Notes under the pieces: generated by a model
What the model was told of the DNA's origin: nothing
What the model saw: the letters and a program-made list of their open reading frames with translations, nothing else
Database searches by the model: none
Source: Flavobacterium fragile
GTDB taxonomy: Bacteria > Bacteroidota > Bacteroidia > Flavobacteriales > Flavobacteriaceae
Assembly: GCF_023634865.1 (NCBI RefSeq)
Contig: NZ_JAMLJN010000005.1
Location: forward strand, 175,879-239,878
Length of the DNA stretch: 64,000 nt
Reading direction: 5' to 3'
Translations under genes and position numbers: made by a program
Shown: one piece after another, positions 1 to 8,049 of the stretch
How the letters are laid out: each line of letters starts with the position of its first letter
Position numbering within the stretch: position 1 is the first letter of the stretch

Positions 1-56
1 ATGGGTTTAATGTTTCCTGCTTTTATATCTTTTGTAATTTGAATTACTTCATCCAT
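1..56 (-). CDS. holA: DNA polymerase III subunit delta, N-terminal fragment
   Basis: Only the first 18 codons are in the window, read leftward from an ATG at 56. The peptide MDEVIQITKDIKAGNIKP matches the conserved start of flavobacterial HolA, the clamp-loader delta subunit. The divergent neighbour, an HsdR_N-like gene starting at 119, is a common holA neighbour in this family, which supports the call. The 62-bp gap should hold both promoters. The rest of the gene lies left of the window, so no domain can be examined. The call rests on recognising the N-terminal peptide and the context. Confidence 0.72.
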   Translation of the reverse strand, partial: MDEVIQITKDIKAGNIKP

Positions 57-118
57 TGCTTTAAGTATTCAGTGTTCAGAGCAGTTGGCAGTTTGTTTAA
101 AATAACTATTTTTGCTTT

Positions 119-568
119 ATGCAAAAGTTGAACTTTCCAACGTATTCCTTTCGGTTCAAAAATAGTGAAAATAAAGTGTCTATTTTTGATGAAATCAGAA
201 AAAAATTTATTCTTCTTACTCCCGAAGAATGGGTGCGTCAACACGTAGTTCAGTTTTTGTTACAAGATAAAAAGTATCCAAAATCATATATAAATGTTGA
301 AAAATTAATCAAAATTAACGATTTAAGTAAACGATATGATAGTGTTGTTTTTCAACCTAATGGGGAAATATTTTTATTAATTGAATGCAAAGCGCCCGAA
401 GTTTCTATTTCCCAACAAACATTTGATCAAATTGCGCGTTATAACTTAGTTTTGAAAGCGAAATATTTAATGGTTACCAATGGACTAAATCATTACTTTT
501 GCCAAATGGATTTTGAGAATGAGAAATATGTTTTCTTAAGAGAACTCCCTGAATATTCAAATCAATGA
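119..568 (+). CDS. HsdR_N-like (PD-(D/E)XK) nuclease-fold protein
   Basis: A 149-residue protein resembling the N-terminal domain of type I restriction enzyme R subunits (HSDR_N_2 family). The nuclease-type signature is visible as YDSVVF, in which the Asp is a candidate metal ligand, followed about 18 residues later by LLIECKAP, the E-x-K pair. No helicase, specificity or methyltransferase gene is nearby, so this is a stand-alone domain and not a restriction system. Such short proteins are widespread next to holA in flavobacteria and have no assigned function. Its stop overlaps the start of the next gene (ATGA), so the two are probably co-transcribed. The family is fairly certain; the activity is unknown. 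Confidence 0.8.
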   Translation: MQKLNFPTYSFRFKNSENKVSIFDEIRKKFILLTPEEWVRQHVVQFLLQDKKYPKSYINVEKLIKINDLSKRYDSVVFQPNGEIFLLIECKAPEVSISQQTFDQIARYNLVLKAKYLMVTNGLNHYFCQMDFENEKYVFLRELPEYSNQ

Positions 569-1575
569 AAAAAATAGCAGTAGTTATATTAAACTGGAAC
601 GGATCCAATTTGTTAGAACAATTTTTACCTTCGGTAATTGCATTTTCTGATGAAGCTACGATTTATGTCGCTGATAATGCTTCGACTGATACTTCTATTG
701 AAGTGATTCAAAACCAATTTCCAACTGTAAAAATTATTCAAAATACAGGAAACTTTGGATTTGCAAAAGGATATAATGAAGCGTTGAAATTTGTAGAAGA
801 AGAATATTATGCTTTAGTAAATTCAGATATTGAAGTTACTGAAAATTGGTTGGTTCCTATTTTACAAATTTTTGAAAATCAACCTGCAACAGCAATTATC
901 CAACCTAAGTTATTAGATTTCAAAAAGAAAACCCATTTTGAATATGCTGGTGGTGCTGGTGGTTTCATAGATAAATTTGGTTATCCTTTTTGCCGTGGAC
1001 GAATCTTTGATACTATAGAAGAAGACCTACATCAATATGATGATGAGATTGAAATCTTTTGGGCAACGGGTGCTTGTTTCTTCATTCGTAAAGACGTGTA
1101 TCGCAAATTAAATGGTTTTGATGATGATTTCTTTGCCCATCAAGAAGAAATAGATTTATGTTGGAGAGCTTTTAATTTGGGCTACACAATAAAATATACA
1201 CCAAAATCAATAGTGTATCATGTAGGGGGCGCAACATTAAACGATGGAAATCCAAGAAAAACCTTTTTAAATTTTAGAAATTCATTATTAATGTTAACTA
1301 AAAATTTACCGAAAAATCAACTATTTCCTGTCATTTTTATGCGTTTATGCTTAGATGGATTAGCTGGTATTCAATTTATTTTAAAAGGAAAATTCAAACA
1401 TTGTTGGGCAATTATAAAATCCCATTTTGCATTTTATACTCTTGTAAATCAAATTTATAAAAAGCGTAACGCTAAACAAAATCCAAATTATTATAAAATA
1501 AATAGTATTGTTTTTCGTTACTTTATCAAAAATGGCAAGGTATTTGCGAAAATTTTTAACAACAGTTTAGTTTAA
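565..1575 (+). CDS. Glycosyltransferase family 2
   Basis: A 336-residue cytosolic GT-A glycosyltransferase of the rhamnosyltransferase/WbbL-like kind. Visible motifs are the N-terminal VVILNWNGSN, the nucleotide-binding VADNASTD, a GNFGFAKGYNEA helix, the metal-binding NSDIEV in DxD position, and the acceptor-side FFAHQEEIDLCWRA segment whose acidic residues include the likely catalytic base. There is no transmembrane domain beyond a mildly hydrophobic stretch near residue 260. It overlaps the upstream nuclease-like gene by 4 bp. The donor and acceptor cannot be read from sequence; a role in surface polysaccharide or glycolipid assembly is the usual inference. Confidence 0.92.
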   Translation: MKKIAVVILNWNGSNLLEQFLPSVIAFSDEATIYVADNASTDTSIEVIQNQFPTVKIIQNTGNFGFAKGYNEALKFVEEEYYALVNSDIEVTENWLVPILQIFENQPATAIIQPKLLDFKKKTHFEYAGGAGGFIDKFGYPFCRGRIFDTIEEDLHQYDDEIEIFWATGACFFIRKDVYRKLNGFDDDFFAHQEEIDLCWRAFNLGYTIKYTPKSIVYHVGGATLNDGNPRKTFLNFRNSLLMLTKNLPKNQLFPVIFMRLCLDGLAGIQFILKGKFKHCWAIIKSHFAFYTLVNQIYKKRNAKQNPNYYKINSIVFRYFIKNGKVFAKIFNNSLV

Positions 1576-1603
1576 AAAAAGTTCTTTATTAACAATTTCA
1601 ACC

Positions 1604-1611
1604 TAATTTTG
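1604..1611 (+). promoter_or_regulatory. -7 promoter element of the OmpA-like gene
   Basis: TAATTTTG is an exact match to the Bacteroidota -7 consensus TAnnTTTG. It would place transcription start near 1617. That leaves no usable leader for an ATG at 1621 and favours the ATG at 1630. Confidence 0.55.
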
Positions 1612-1629
1612 TAAAAAAATATGTATCGT

Positions 1630-2469
1630 ATGAGAAAAGTAATGTTATTTGCCGCAGTGGCTGCTATTTCGCTTAGTTCTTGTGTTTCAAAGAAAAAATA
1701 CAGCGAATTAGAAGCTAAGAACAAAGAAATTCAGGATTTATTAAACACAGCAACAATTAAGTTAAATACATGTTTAACTGAAAGAGAAGCTTTAGCCCAA
1801 CAAGTCGATTTCTTAAAGAGAAATAATTCGGACTTAATAAATAATGTGGGTAATTTAACAACATTAACAACTAAAGGTGCTGAAAATCTTGAGAAATCTT
1901 TAGAAAGTTTAAAAGAAAAAGATCTAAAAATTTCACGTTTACAAGATGCATTAACTAAGAAAGATAGTGTTACATTAGCTTTAGTTACAAGTTTAAAACG
2001 TGAGGTTGGTATTGACGATCCAGATATCAATATCAATGTTGAGAAAGGTGTCGTTATGATTTCGATAGCTGACAATTTACTTTTCAAATCGGGAAGTTAT
2101 GAAGTTAGCGACAGAGCTAAAGGTGTTCTTTCTAAAGTAGCAAAAGTAATTAACAGTAAGCCCGACTTTGAATGTATGGTAGAAGGTCACACGGATAATG
2201 TTCCAATCAAAAATGCAGTTTTACTAGACAACTGGGATTTATCGGTTAAAAGAGCTACTTCTATCGTTAGAGTTTTACACAATGATTTAGGTGTGAGTCC
2301 TAAACAATTGATTCCAGCTGGAAGAAGTTCTTATATTCCACTTGTAGATAACAACTCCCCTGCTAACAGAGCAAAAAACAGAAGAACAAGAATTATTATT
2401 ATGCCTAAAATTGATCAATTCTATGATATGATAGAAAAGGAAATGAAGAATTTAAGTGATGGTAAATAA
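1630..2469 (+). CDS. OmpA-family peptidoglycan-binding lipoprotein
   Basis: A 279-residue outer-membrane-associated protein. It has a signal peptide ending in the lipobox LSSC (Cys about residue 18), then a long coiled-coil-like, Lys/Glu-rich segment (residues ~25-120). A C-terminal OmpA domain (~135-260) carries the peptidoglycan-binding pattern GHTDNVP, the NWDLSVKRA helix and the NRRTRIIIMP end. The start at 1630 is preferred over 1621 because of the promoter position and the MRKV start of the signal peptide. The gene ends 5 bp before a strong intrinsic terminator. The family role is anchoring the outer membrane to peptidoglycan; nothing odd is seen. Confidence 0.92.
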   Translation: MRKVMLFAAVAAISLSSCVSKKKYSELEAKNKEIQDLLNTATIKLNTCLTEREALAQQVDFLKRNNSDLINNVGNLTTLTTKGAENLEKSLESLKEKDLKISRLQDALTKKDSVTLALVTSLKREVGIDDPDININVEKGVVMISIADNLLFKSGSYEVSDRAKGVLSKVAKVINSKPDFECMVEGHTDNVPIKNAVLLDNWDLSVKRATSIVRVLHNDLGVSPKQLIPAGRSSYIPLVDNNSPANRAKNRRTRIIIMPKIDQFYDMIEKEMKNLSDGK

Positions 2470-2473
2470 TAGT

Positions 2474-2512
2474 AAAAAAAAACGCTTTCAAAATTGAAAG
2501 CGTTTTTTTTTT
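2474..2512. terminator. Bidirectional intrinsic terminator
   Basis: The perfect stem AACGCTTTCA / TGAAAGCGTT (2481-2490 and 2495-2504) has a 4-nt loop and is flanked by an A-run and a T-run. It serves the OmpA gene from the left and the convergent YciO-like gene from the right. Confidence 0.9.
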
Positions 2513-3131
2513 ATAAAACATCCAAACTTCCTTTTCCTTCACGAATAACTTCCGGTTCATAGCCTGTTAAATCAATAATAGTTGAAGCTACATTATCTCC
2601 ATAACCACCATCGATAACCAAATCTACCTTGTTATTCCATTTTTCGTAGATTAATTCAGGATCTGTAGAATATTCTATAACATCATCTTCATCGTGAATG
2701 GAGGTAGAAACAATTGGATTTCCTAATAGTTTTACAATTTCTCTCGCGATATTATTATCAGGAACACGAATACCTACTGTTTTTTTCTTTCTGAATTCTT
2801 TAGGTAAATCATTATTTCCCGGCAAAATAAAGGTATAAGGACCAGGTAAAGCACGTTTTAAAATTTTAAAAGTCGATGTATCAATTTGTTTCACATAATC
2901 TGAAAGATTACTCAAATCAGAACAAACGAATGAAAAATTGGCTTTTTCTAACTTAATTCCTTTGATTTTAGCAATTTTTTCTAAAGCTCGAGAATTGGTA
3001 ATATCACAACCTAATCCATACACGGTATCGGTTGGATAAATAATTAAACCTCCATCCTTTAGAACATCTACTACTTTTTTTATAGCAGCTTCGCTAGGCT
3101 TATCTTCGTATATTTTGATGAATTCAGACAT
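2511..3131 (-). CDS. Sua5/YciO/YrdC-family protein, YciO type
   Basis: A 206-residue YrdC-fold protein. The core motifs PTDTVYGLGC, PGPYTF and VGIRVPD are present and fit the nucleotide/threonylcarbamoyl-AMP binding cleft of L-threonylcarbamoyladenylate synthase (the TsaC/Sua5 step of tRNA t6A formation). The length equals that of E. coli YciO. Features such as FSFVCSDLSNLS, and an ending in VIREG plus a short tail, look more YciO-like than TsaC-like. YciO has weaker or uncertain t6A activity, so whether this is the cell's main t6A enzyme depends on whether another copy exists. The gene is convergent with the OmpA gene and shares its terminator. Confidence 0.88.
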   Translation of the reverse strand: MSEFIKIYEDKPSEAAIKKVVDVLKDGGLIIYPTDTVYGLGCDITNSRALEKIAKIKGIKLEKANFSFVCSDLSNLSDYVKQIDTSTFKILKRALPGPYTFILPGNNDLPKEFRKKKTVGIRVPDNNIAREIVKLLGNPIVSTSIHDEDDVIEYSTDPELIYEKWNNKVDLVIDGGYGDNVASTIIDLTGYEPEVIREGKGSLDVL

Positions 3132-3238
3132 ATAGAACCGATTGATTAAAAAAAAGTGAAAAACATTATAAAAATAACATTTTCACTTTAAAATCTAAAA
3201 CTAAAAAAAATGATTTTTACCTAAACAAAGGTATAAAA

Positions 3239-3769
3239 TTATTGTTTAATAAGTTGGATTTCGGCAACTAACTTAATCTCCTCACCTACTAAAACGCCAC
3301 CTGTTTCAAGAGCTGCGTTCCAAGTTAAACCAAATTCTTTTCTGTTTATTTTACCATTAACAGATAGTCCTGCCTTTGTATTTCCCCATGGATCTTTCAT
3401 TAATCCACTATATTCTGTTTCTAAAGAAATACTCTTTGTAACATCTTTAATGGTTAAATCACCGTTGATAATGTAGTTTCCTTCATTTACTTTAGAAATT
3501 GAAGTACTAACAAAAGTTAGTTTTGCAAAATTGTCCGTATCAAAGAAATCTGCACTTCTTAAGTGATTATCTCTATCAGAGTTATTTGTATCGATAGAAT
3601 TAACTTCTGCTGAAAAATTGATTTTTGAAGTTTCAAAATGATCGTCTTCATTTTCAATTGTTGCGTCAAATAAATTAAATTTACCTGAAACATTAGTAAA
3701 CATCATGTGTTTTACTTTAAAACCTATTTCTGAATGTGTTGGGTCTATTGCCCATGCTGATTTTGCCAT
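3239..3769 (-). CDS. YceI-family lipid-binding protein
   Basis: A 176-residue YceI/lipocalin-like beta-barrel. It opens with WAIDPTHSEIGFKVKHMMFTNVSGKF and shows the family's DHFETSKINF, LRSADFFD and GDLTIKDVTK segments. YceI proteins bind long isoprenoid chains. This one begins MAKSAW with no signal peptide, so it is predicted cytoplasmic, unlike E. coli YceI. It lies 44 bp downstream of the pirin gene on the same strand and is probably the last gene of the receiver/Crp/pirin operon. The regulator upstream may control it. Confidence 0.93.
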   Translation of the reverse strand: MAKSAWAIDPTHSEIGFKVKHMMFTNVSGKFNLFDATIENEDDHFETSKINFSAEVNSIDTNNSDRDNHLRSADFFDTDNFAKLTFVSTSISKVNEGNYIINGDLTIKDVTKSISLETEYSGLMKDPWGNTKAGLSVNGKINRKEFGLTWNAALETGGVLVGEEIKLVAEIQLIKQ

Positions 3770-3813
3770 ACTTTTAAAATTTATTGTGTTATTATTTTTA
3801 AATTATTTAATTT

Positions 3814-4689
3814 TTATAAGGTTAAAGGTACTTCCATTACTAAAAGCTCTGTATCTGAAGCCGTTGATTTGATATCAAATTGATCGACATTCCAAATTCC
3901 AAATCCATCTTTGGCTTCAAGTTGCTGTGTATATATGATAACTCCTCCTTTAATTACAAATACATAAACCCCATTTCCTTTTTTCTTTAATGTGTAAGAA
4001 CTAGAAATTCCTTGATCAAAATTCCCCATGTGAAACCAAGCATCTTGATGAATCCATACGCCTTCATCATTGGGATCAGGAGATAGTATTTGCTGAAATT
4101 TATTTTTTCTAGCAGCAATATCTAGTGAAATTTGATCGTATCTTGGCGTTACATTTCGTTTATTTGGATAAACCCAAATTTGAAGAAACTTTACCAATTT
4201 GTCTTGATTTTTATTAAACTCACTATGAAAAACACCGGTTCCAGCACTCATAACTTGGACATCACCATTTTTAATCACAGTGGTATTTCCCATACTGTCT
4301 TTGTGTTCTAAATCACCTTCTAAAGGAATACTGATGATTTCCATATTGTCATGAGGGTGTGTTCCAAAACCTCTACCTGCATCTACAATATCATCATTCA
4401 AAACACGTAATACACCAAAATGCATACGTTCTGGATTATGATAATTAGCAAAGCTAAAAGTATGTCTGCTTTTTAACCAACCATGATCTGCATAACCACG
4501 AGTATTGGCTTTATGAAGAATCGAATTTTCTAAAAATTTAGAATCGGTATTGGGAATATGATTAAAACCTAATACTTCTGGTTTCTCAATTTCATCATTT
4601 TGATTTACCAAAACATTCCCTAAAACTGCTGAAGCAGCAAACATTCCAGTACCAAACAATCCTTTCTTTAAAAAACTTTTTCTATCCAT
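3814..4689 (-). CDS. Pirin-family protein with N-terminal export signal
   Basis: A 291-residue bicupin. The start was moved to the ATG at 4689 because the longer reading adds an unlikely hydrophobic leader before MDRKSFLKKG. The N-terminus (KSFLKKGLFGTGMFAASAVLG) looks like a Tat- or Sec-type signal, though without a canonical twin Arg. The pirin core has the metal-binding GFGTHPHDNMEI and ISIPLEGDLEHKDSMG blocks, with Fe-ligand His and Glu residues. Related pirins act as quercetinases or redox-sensing regulators; an exported one would not be a transcription co-factor. It sits between a Crp-type regulator and YceI on the same strand. Confidence 0.85.
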   Translation of the reverse strand: MDRKSFLKKGLFGTGMFAASAVLGNVLVNQNDEIEKPEVLGFNHIPNTDSKFLENSILHKANTRGYADHGWLKSRHTFSFANYHNPERMHFGVLRVLNDDIVDAGRGFGTHPHDNMEIISIPLEGDLEHKDSMGNTTVIKNGDVQVMSAGTGVFHSEFNKNQDKLVKFLQIWVYPNKRNVTPRYDQISLDIAARKNKFQQILSPDPNDEGVWIHQDAWFHMGNFDQGISSSYTLKKKGNGVYVFVIKGGVIIYTQQLEAKDGFGIWNVDQFDIKSTASDTELLVMEVPLTL

Positions 4690-4764
4690 TTTTATTCCAA
4701 TTTGATAGTACAAAATTAAGACGGTAAAAAACAAAAAACATTGAACTAGATTAAGAAATGAATT

Positions 4765-5349
4765 TTAAGAATTCTTTGCTAATCTATTTCTAATCTTACT
4801 TAAAAATTCAGGTGATATTCCAAGGTAAGAAGCAATGTAATGTTGGGCTACTCTTTGAGGCAACGTAGGATATTTTTTTAAAAATTCTAAATATTTATCT
4901 TGGGCCGGTTTTGAAATAGTTTGTATTAATCTATTTTGAGTCGCTGATAAGTTTCGTTGTAAGAGCAACCGAAAAACACGCTCAAATTTAGGAACTTGAG
5001 CCAAAAGTTGTTCTTTAGTTTCAGGAGTTAAAATAAATAACTCAGAATTTTCAAGTGTTTCAATATACAATTGAGACGGTTGTTGCATGCTGAAAGAAGC
5101 TATATCACTCACCCACCAATCTTCAATTGAAAATTGGAGAATAACCTCAAATCCATTCTCGTCTATGTAATAAGTGCGAAGACAACCTTTATTTACAAAA
5201 GCTTCAAAATCACAAACAGACCCTTCTTGTAATAAAAGTGTTTTTTTAGGAACCGATTGTATTACCAGTAAATTTGTAAAAATATTTACTTCTTCATCGG
5301 TCAGAGTTACATACTTTTTTACATTATTTAAAATAGACTCTAAACCCAT
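4765..5349 (-). CDS. Crp/Fnr-family transcriptional regulator
   Basis: A 194-residue regulator with an N-terminal cNMP-binding-like barrel (residues ~20-120) and a C-terminal winged helix ending in ASYLGISPEFLSKIRNRLAK. The recognition helix and the SRIR-like end are of the Bacteroidota Crp type that often neighbours pirin, NAD(P)H-quinone reductase or isomerase genes. No Fe-S cysteine cluster is visible. It follows a degenerate receiver gene by 6 bp, and pirin and YceI genes lie downstream, so it probably regulates its own operon. The ligand is unknown. Confidence 0.9.
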   Translation of the reverse strand: MGLESILNNVKKYVTLTDEEVNIFTNLLVIQSVPKKTLLLQEGSVCDFEAFVNKGCLRTYYIDENGFEVILQFSIEDWWVSDIASFSMQQPSQLYIETLENSELFILTPETKEQLLAQVPKFERVFRLLLQRNLSATQNRLIQTISKPAQDKYLEFLKKYPTLPQRVAQHYIASYLGISPEFLSKIRNRLAKNS

Positions 5350-5355
5350 ACTGAA

Positions 5356-5667
5356 TTATTTAATTTCTTGATTAAAGGCATAAAATACCTCATTTTTTAA
5401 CAAACCGCTTCCTCCTCCAAAATGCATTATTGTTTTCGTATTAGGAAAATGAACAGCTGTATATTCTTGAATGGCTTGCTCTTCTAAATTAGGTATACCG
5501 CAACTTAATAAAACTACATCGAAGGTTTGCTGATGAATTACATCATAAAAATCATTTATTTTATTACAAATAGAAGCTTTCCAGGAATAATTTTGTTGAA
5601 TTACTCGATGTAATGTGTTTAAAATCTCAGTATTAGTGCCTACAACTAAAAAATTCAAATCTTGCAT
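5356..5667 (-). CDS. Degenerate receiver-like protein
   Basis: A 103-residue single-domain protein with a CheY-like pattern: beta-1 LNFLVVGTN, beta-3 FDVVLLSCGIPN and beta-4 TKTIMHFGG. The acidic pocket is missing (GTNT at the usual DD site), the phospho-acceptor Asp is replaced by Ser in LLSCGIP, and no conserved Lys is seen near the end. It therefore cannot be phosphorylated in the normal way. It lies 6 bp upstream of the Crp-type regulator in the same transcript and may be a partner or ligand-binding adaptor for it; that role is inference. Confidence 0.7.
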   Translation of the reverse strand: MQDLNFLVVGTNTEILNTLHRVIQQNYSWKASICNKINDFYDVIHQQTFDVVLLSCGIPNLEEQAIQEYTAVHFPNTKTIMHFGGGSGLLKNEVFYAFNQEIK

Positions 5668-5686
5668 AATGATTCATTTTACGCAA

Positions 5687-5694
5687 CAAAATTA
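5687..5694 (-). promoter_or_regulatory. -7 element of the receiver/Crp/pirin/YceI operon
   Basis: Read on the minus strand the sequence is TAATTTTG, an exact TAnnTTTG match. It lies 20 bp upstream of the receiver-like start codon, with a TTTG-like upstream box about 16 bp further out. Confidence 0.5.
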
Positions 5695-5746
5695 CATTAA
5701 GTTGGATTTGCAAAACCTTAACCTAAATTAAGAAATTAATTTTTTA

Positions 5747-6289
5747 TTAGTTAGTTAAAAGATGATATTTTTCTTTAATGCGTAATATTAATTCTTCAAT
5801 ATAATCAGATTCTAAATCATTTGAAGCAATGTGTTTCCACAATGCATCAATCATCATTAATACAATTTCAGCCTCTAATTCTGGTTTAGAATATCCTAAC
5901 TCTGAAAATGCTTTTGTTAACATCTCATGACTTGAAGTCATAAAATGCCGATGGTGCATCATGGCTAGTGAATTAAGTGGGGTTATTTTATATTGCATTT
6001 GCCAAAAATCCTTATTGTTGAGCACAAGAATTTTTGGCAAATCCAGCAAATTAGAGATATATTCTTTAGGAAATTTATAGGAAACATGTTGGGCCACTAA
6101 TTTGGTAGCTTGTCGATAACCACATTTCAAAATTTCTTCTATCAGATTATCTTTACTTTTAAAATGTTTAAAAATCAATGCTTCAGACACATTTGCTTCT
6201 AATGCTATAGTTCTTGTAGAAGCAGCCTTAGTACCTAATTCTGTAAATACTTTTAAAGCGGCATTTAATATGTCCTGCTTTTTACTCAT
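5747..6289 (-). CDS. TetR/AcrR-family regulator of the catechol operon
   Basis: A 180-residue regulator. The N-terminal HTH is clear (ILNAALKVFTELG ... STRTIALEANVSEALIFKHFKSKDNLIEEIL). The C-terminal ligand domain is unassignable. It is the last gene of the leftward cat/pca operon, 18 bp after pcaF, so it is likely made with the enzymes and represses them in a feedback loop. Two palindromes of the TetR-operator kind occur just downstream of the -7 box of catB, about 6.4 kb upstream, and are candidate targets. An aromatic or CoA-thioester inducer is inference. Confidence 0.9.
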   Translation of the reverse strand: MSKKQDILNAALKVFTELGTKAASTRTIALEANVSEALIFKHFKSKDNLIEEILKCGYRQATKLVAQHVSYKFPKEYISNLLDLPKILVLNNKDFWQMQYKITPLNSLAMMHHRHFMTSSHEMLTKAFSELGYSKPELEAEIVLMMIDALWKHIASNDLESDYIEELILRIKEKYHLLTN

Positions 6290-6306
6290 TTATATTAAAA
6301 ATTACA

Positions 6307-7515
6307 TTAAACTCGTTCTAAAATAACTGCATAGCCTTGCCCTACCCCTACACACATGGTAGCTAATGCATATTTACCATTCTTTTTGTGTAATTCTAAA
6401 GCTGCCGTGTAAGTAATCCTAGCACCCGACATTCCTAGTGGATGCCCTAGAGCAATAGCACCTCCATTTGGATTAATTCTTGGATCATCATCTTGCAAAC
6501 CTAATGCCCTAGTACACGCCAAAGCTTGAGCTGCAAAAGCTTCATTAAATTCCATTACATCAATGTCATCCAAAGTTAATCCCGCTTTTTTAAGCGCTTT
6601 TTGAGTAGCTGTAACAGGTCCTATTCCCATGATTCTTGGTTCTACTCCTGTTACTGCCGAAGCTACGATTCTAGCCAAAGGTTTTAAGGTATATTGTGCA
6701 ACAGCTTCACCTGAGGCTACAAAAATTGCAGCGGCTCCATCGTTTAATCCAGAAGCGTTTCCAGCTGTTACGGTACCATCTTTTTTAAAAGCTGGTTTTA
6801 AATTTCCCAACGATTCTAAAGTTGAATTTCCTCTAATAAATTCATCTTTTGAAAAAACTAATGGTTTGCCCTTTCTTTGAGGAATAGCAACTGGAACGAT
6901 TTCTTCGCCCAATCTTCCATTTTCCGTGGCAGCGGCAGCTTTTAATTGAGATGCCAAGGCAAATTTATCTTGGTCCTCTCTAGAAATACCATACATTTCT
7001 ACTAAATTTTCAGCCGTAATTCCCATGGGATCAGTTCCGTAAGTGGCCTGCATTTTAGGATTTACAAAACGCCAACCAAAAGAAGAATCCTCCATTTTAG
7101 AATCGGTTCCAAAAGCCTTTGATGATTTAGAAATTACCAAAGGACCTCTCGTCATGTGTTCGATTCCTCCTGCAATAAAAATTTCACCATCTCCTGCTTT
7201 GATTGCGCGGTTGGCATGAATAATAGCTGACATACCTGAAGAACACAATCGATTGATAGTTTCTCCTGGTACAGTTACCGGCAATCCTGCCAATAAAGCG
7301 GCCATTCTGGCAACGTTTCTGTTATCTTCTCCTGCCTGATTGTGACATCCTAATATAACATCATCTATAGCCTCTGCAGGTATATTTGGATTTCTCTTTA
7401 CTAATTCTTCAATTACTAATGCCGCTAAATCATCGGCTCTAACAGCACTTAAAGTTCCGCCAAAATTTCCAATAGGGGTTCGTATTCCATCTATTATGTA
7501 AGCTTCTGTTTTCAT
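6307..7515 (-). CDS. pcaF: 3-oxoadipyl-CoA thiolase
   Basis: A 402-residue thiolase that cleaves beta-ketoadipyl-CoA to succinyl-CoA and acetyl-CoA, the last step of the beta-ketoadipate pathway. The active-site Cys lies in NRLCSSGMSA. Other motifs are NEAFAAQAL, GGAIALGHPLGMSGAR with the catalytic His, and the second Cys in CVGVGQG. The length and the RGNSTLE.L segment fit the PcaF type. The start at 7515 (MKTEAYIIDG) is preferred to 7533, because the longer form would overlap the FUSC gene. Only the operon context separates it from generic acetyl-CoA acetyltransferases, and that context is strong. Confidence 0.92.
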   Translation of the reverse strand: MKTEAYIIDGIRTPIGNFGGTLSAVRADDLAALVIEELVKRNPNIPAEAIDDVILGCHNQAGEDNRNVARMAALLAGLPVTVPGETINRLCSSGMSAIIHANRAIKAGDGEIFIAGGIEHMTRGPLVISKSSKAFGTDSKMEDSSFGWRFVNPKMQATYGTDPMGITAENLVEMYGISREDQDKFALASQLKAAAATENGRLGEEIVPVAIPQRKGKPLVFSKDEFIRGNSTLESLGNLKPAFKKDGTVTAGNASGLNDGAAAIFVASGEAVAQYTLKPLARIVASAVTGVEPRIMGIGPVTATQKALKKAGLTLDDIDVMEFNEAFAAQALACTRALGLQDDDPRINPNGGAIALGHPLGMSGARITYTAALELHKKNGKYALATMCVGVGQGYAVILERV

Positions 7516-7519
7516 GATT

Positions 7520-8038
7520 TTATAATTTTTCATAAGGAAGATTAACTTTTCCTCTTAAATGGTTAATTAAAATAGATGTTGATAAAGTAACTGATAATCC
7601 AATAAAACAGCCTACAGTAACAGAAGTAAAACGATAAACTGCAGCTAACCAAGTCAGTTGAGTTTGTTCACTTATAGTAACAATAATAAAAGCTACCATA
7701 GCTGTTCGGGCAACATTCATAAGATTAAAACCATAACAAATAATAACTGTTATTATAATTCCAATCAACATCAAATAAAGATTTGGTTCATGGATGATAA
7801 AACAAACCAAACCTAGTATAGATCCAATTAAATTAGATTTAAACCTTTCTATTGATAAGCGTTTTGCATCTTTTGCTTCGGGTGAAATAACTAAAATAAT
7901 GGAAAGTAAAGTCCAATACATTTCATATTCGCTGAAATTTAAATACAGATGATATCCAATAAAAAAACCTATTAGACATCTAAACACATAGATAACTAAA
8001 TCAGAACCTATACTATATCGTATTATTTTTTGCAGCAT
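7520..8038 (-). CDS. FUSC / aromatic-acid-exporter-like membrane protein
   Basis: A 172-residue inner-membrane protein with about five to six hydrophobic helices. It begins near FRCLIGFFIGYHLY and has a mid-section SPEAKDAKRLSIERFKSNLIGSILG, which is the signature loop of the FUSC/ArAE_1 family. Relatives such as AaeB export aromatic carboxylic acids and have a cytosolic domain that is absent here. It is embedded between pcaIJ and pcaF with 4-12 bp gaps, so it is expressed with catechol breakdown. Efflux of a toxic intermediate such as muconate is a reasonable inference; uptake cannot be excluded. Confidence 0.75.
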   Translation of the reverse strand: MLQKIIRYSIGSDLVIYVFRCLIGFFIGYHLYLNFSEYEMYWTLLSIILVISPEAKDAKRLSIERFKSNLIGSILGLVCFIIHEPNLYLMLIGIIITVIICYGFNLMNVARTAMVAFIIVTISEQTQLTWLAAVYRFTSVTVGCFIGLSVTLSTSILINHLRGKVNLPYEKL

Positions 8039-8049
8039 TTAGAAATTAA

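Noticed and set aside
119..568. Type I restriction-modification system
   Set aside because: Only the small HsdR_N-like domain is present; no HsdM, HsdS or helicase part lies nearby.
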